NCBI GenBank assembly: GCA_937873165.1
Contig: CALMVH010000213.1
Coordinates: 1-7,378 of the forward strand
DNA length: 7,378 bases
Source: an uncultured Rhodospirillales bacterium
GTDB lineage: Bacteria; Pseudomonadota; Alphaproteobacteria; CALMVH01
Direction: 5' to 3'
Both the position numbers and the translations under genes were made by a program. The notes below the pieces were generated by a model, which saw only the letters and a program-made list of their open reading frames with translations, was not told the origin of the DNA and searched no databases. Below, piece after piece: positions 7,229 to 7,378 of the stretch (positions are counted from its first letter, which is position 1; each line of letters opens with the position of its first letter).

Positions 7229-7340
7229 TCCGCCCACTAGATAATCGCAACAGCCGCAATCCGAAAGAGCGAAGATAGTCGCAGGCGACATGATATTTGA
7301 TAATCGTGCTTGGGACGATGTTCACTAGAGCGGTTTCCGC
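7229..7340 (-). promoter_or_regulatory. Leader region of the flavoenzyme-irr unit with GATARTCG repeats
   Basis: This gap of about 110 bp should hold the promoter of the flavoenzyme gene and possibly irr and the amidase. On the plus strand GATAATCG occurs at 7240-7247 and 7299-7306, with a one-mismatch copy GATAGTCG at 7274-7281. A weak -10-like GATTAT lies on the minus strand within the 7299-7306 copy, but no matching -35 is visible. I see no inverted-repeat iron box of the Irr type. If translation begins at 7291, the first 63 bp are coding instead. Confidence 0.35.
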
Positions 7341-7342
7341 TC
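7328..7342. terminator. Small GC-rich hairpin at the end of the upstream gene
   Basis: GAGCGG (7328-7333) and CCGCTC (7337-7342) form a perfect 6-bp stem with a 3-base loop. On the minus strand it begins inside the TGA stop at 7343-7341 of the possible upstream gene. No run of Ts follows on either strand, so it is at best a weak terminator or an mRNA 3'-end stabiliser. The short GAGCGG stem also resembles intergenic repeats of Alphaproteobacteria. Confidence 0.3.
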
Positions 7343-7376
7343 AGTCTGCATCGTAGCCGCAGTTGGTGAAGTAGTT
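7341..7376 (-). CDS. Possible C-terminal tail of an unidentified protein (partial)
   Basis: On the minus strand one frame entering from the right edge reads N-Y-F-T-N-C-G-Y-D-A-D and stops at TGA (7343-7341). The composition, with aromatic and small polar residues and an acidic end, looks protein-like, and the hairpin directly at the stop fits a gene end. Eleven codons are too few to prove coding or name a family. The other two minus frames are also open over this short stretch, so this is tentative. Confidence 0.3.
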   Translation of the reverse strand, partial: NYFTNCGYDAD

Positions 7377-7378
7377 GG

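Noticed and set aside
7068..7325. 85-codon minus-strand frame overlapping the flavoenzyme 5' end
   Set aside because: Most of it lies in a wrong frame of the conserved oxidoreductase, and its arginine-rich translation has no family features.

Overview
All recognisable genes in this 7.4 kb window lie on the minus strand. The organism is most likely an alphaproteobacterium: base composition is moderately GC-rich, there is an Irr-type member of the Fur family (a group essentially confined to Alphaproteobacteria), and a SUF-type Rrf2 regulator sits directly upstream of sufB. I cannot assign an order from the sequence alone.

In transcription order (high to low coordinates) the layout is as follows. 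At the right edge is a possible 11-codon C-terminal tail of an unidentified gene (7341-7376), whose stop is embedded in a small GC-rich hairpin. A leader of about 110 bp follows, with short GATARTCG repeats. Next comes a flavin-dependent oxidoreductase of the nitronate monooxygenase/2-nitropropane dioxygenase superfamily (5831-7228) that carries an unusual C-terminal cysteine cluster. Close behind it are irr (5347-5802) and an amidase-signature hydrolase (3996-5309). These three genes have gaps of 22-37 bp and may form one transcription unit.

A new promoter at the end of the amidase gene then drives the Fe-S assembly operon: an Rrf2-family regulator (3468-3941), sufB (2014-3471), sufC (1207-1956), sufD (17-1207) and the first six codons of a further gene (1-20, probably sufS by position). 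Rrf2/sufB, sufC/sufD and sufD/next gene overlap at stop/start codons, which indicates translational coupling.

SufB, SufC and SufD form the SufBC2D scaffold that builds Fe-S clusters. The Rrf2 protein has three clustered cysteines and probably binds a cluster itself. Between its start codon and promoter lies a near-palindromic 25-bp site resembling the E. coli IscR type 1 box, so the operon probably regulates itself according to cluster supply. Irr is a haem-responsive iron regulator in the same class. The window therefore reads as an iron/Fe-S homeostasis locus. The least ordinary items are the IscR-like operator with its extra half-site, and the flavoenzyme with a possible Fe-S motif next to irr and suf. 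I see no mobile element, CRISPR, tRNA or rRNA, and no gene-free stretch longer than about 110 bp.
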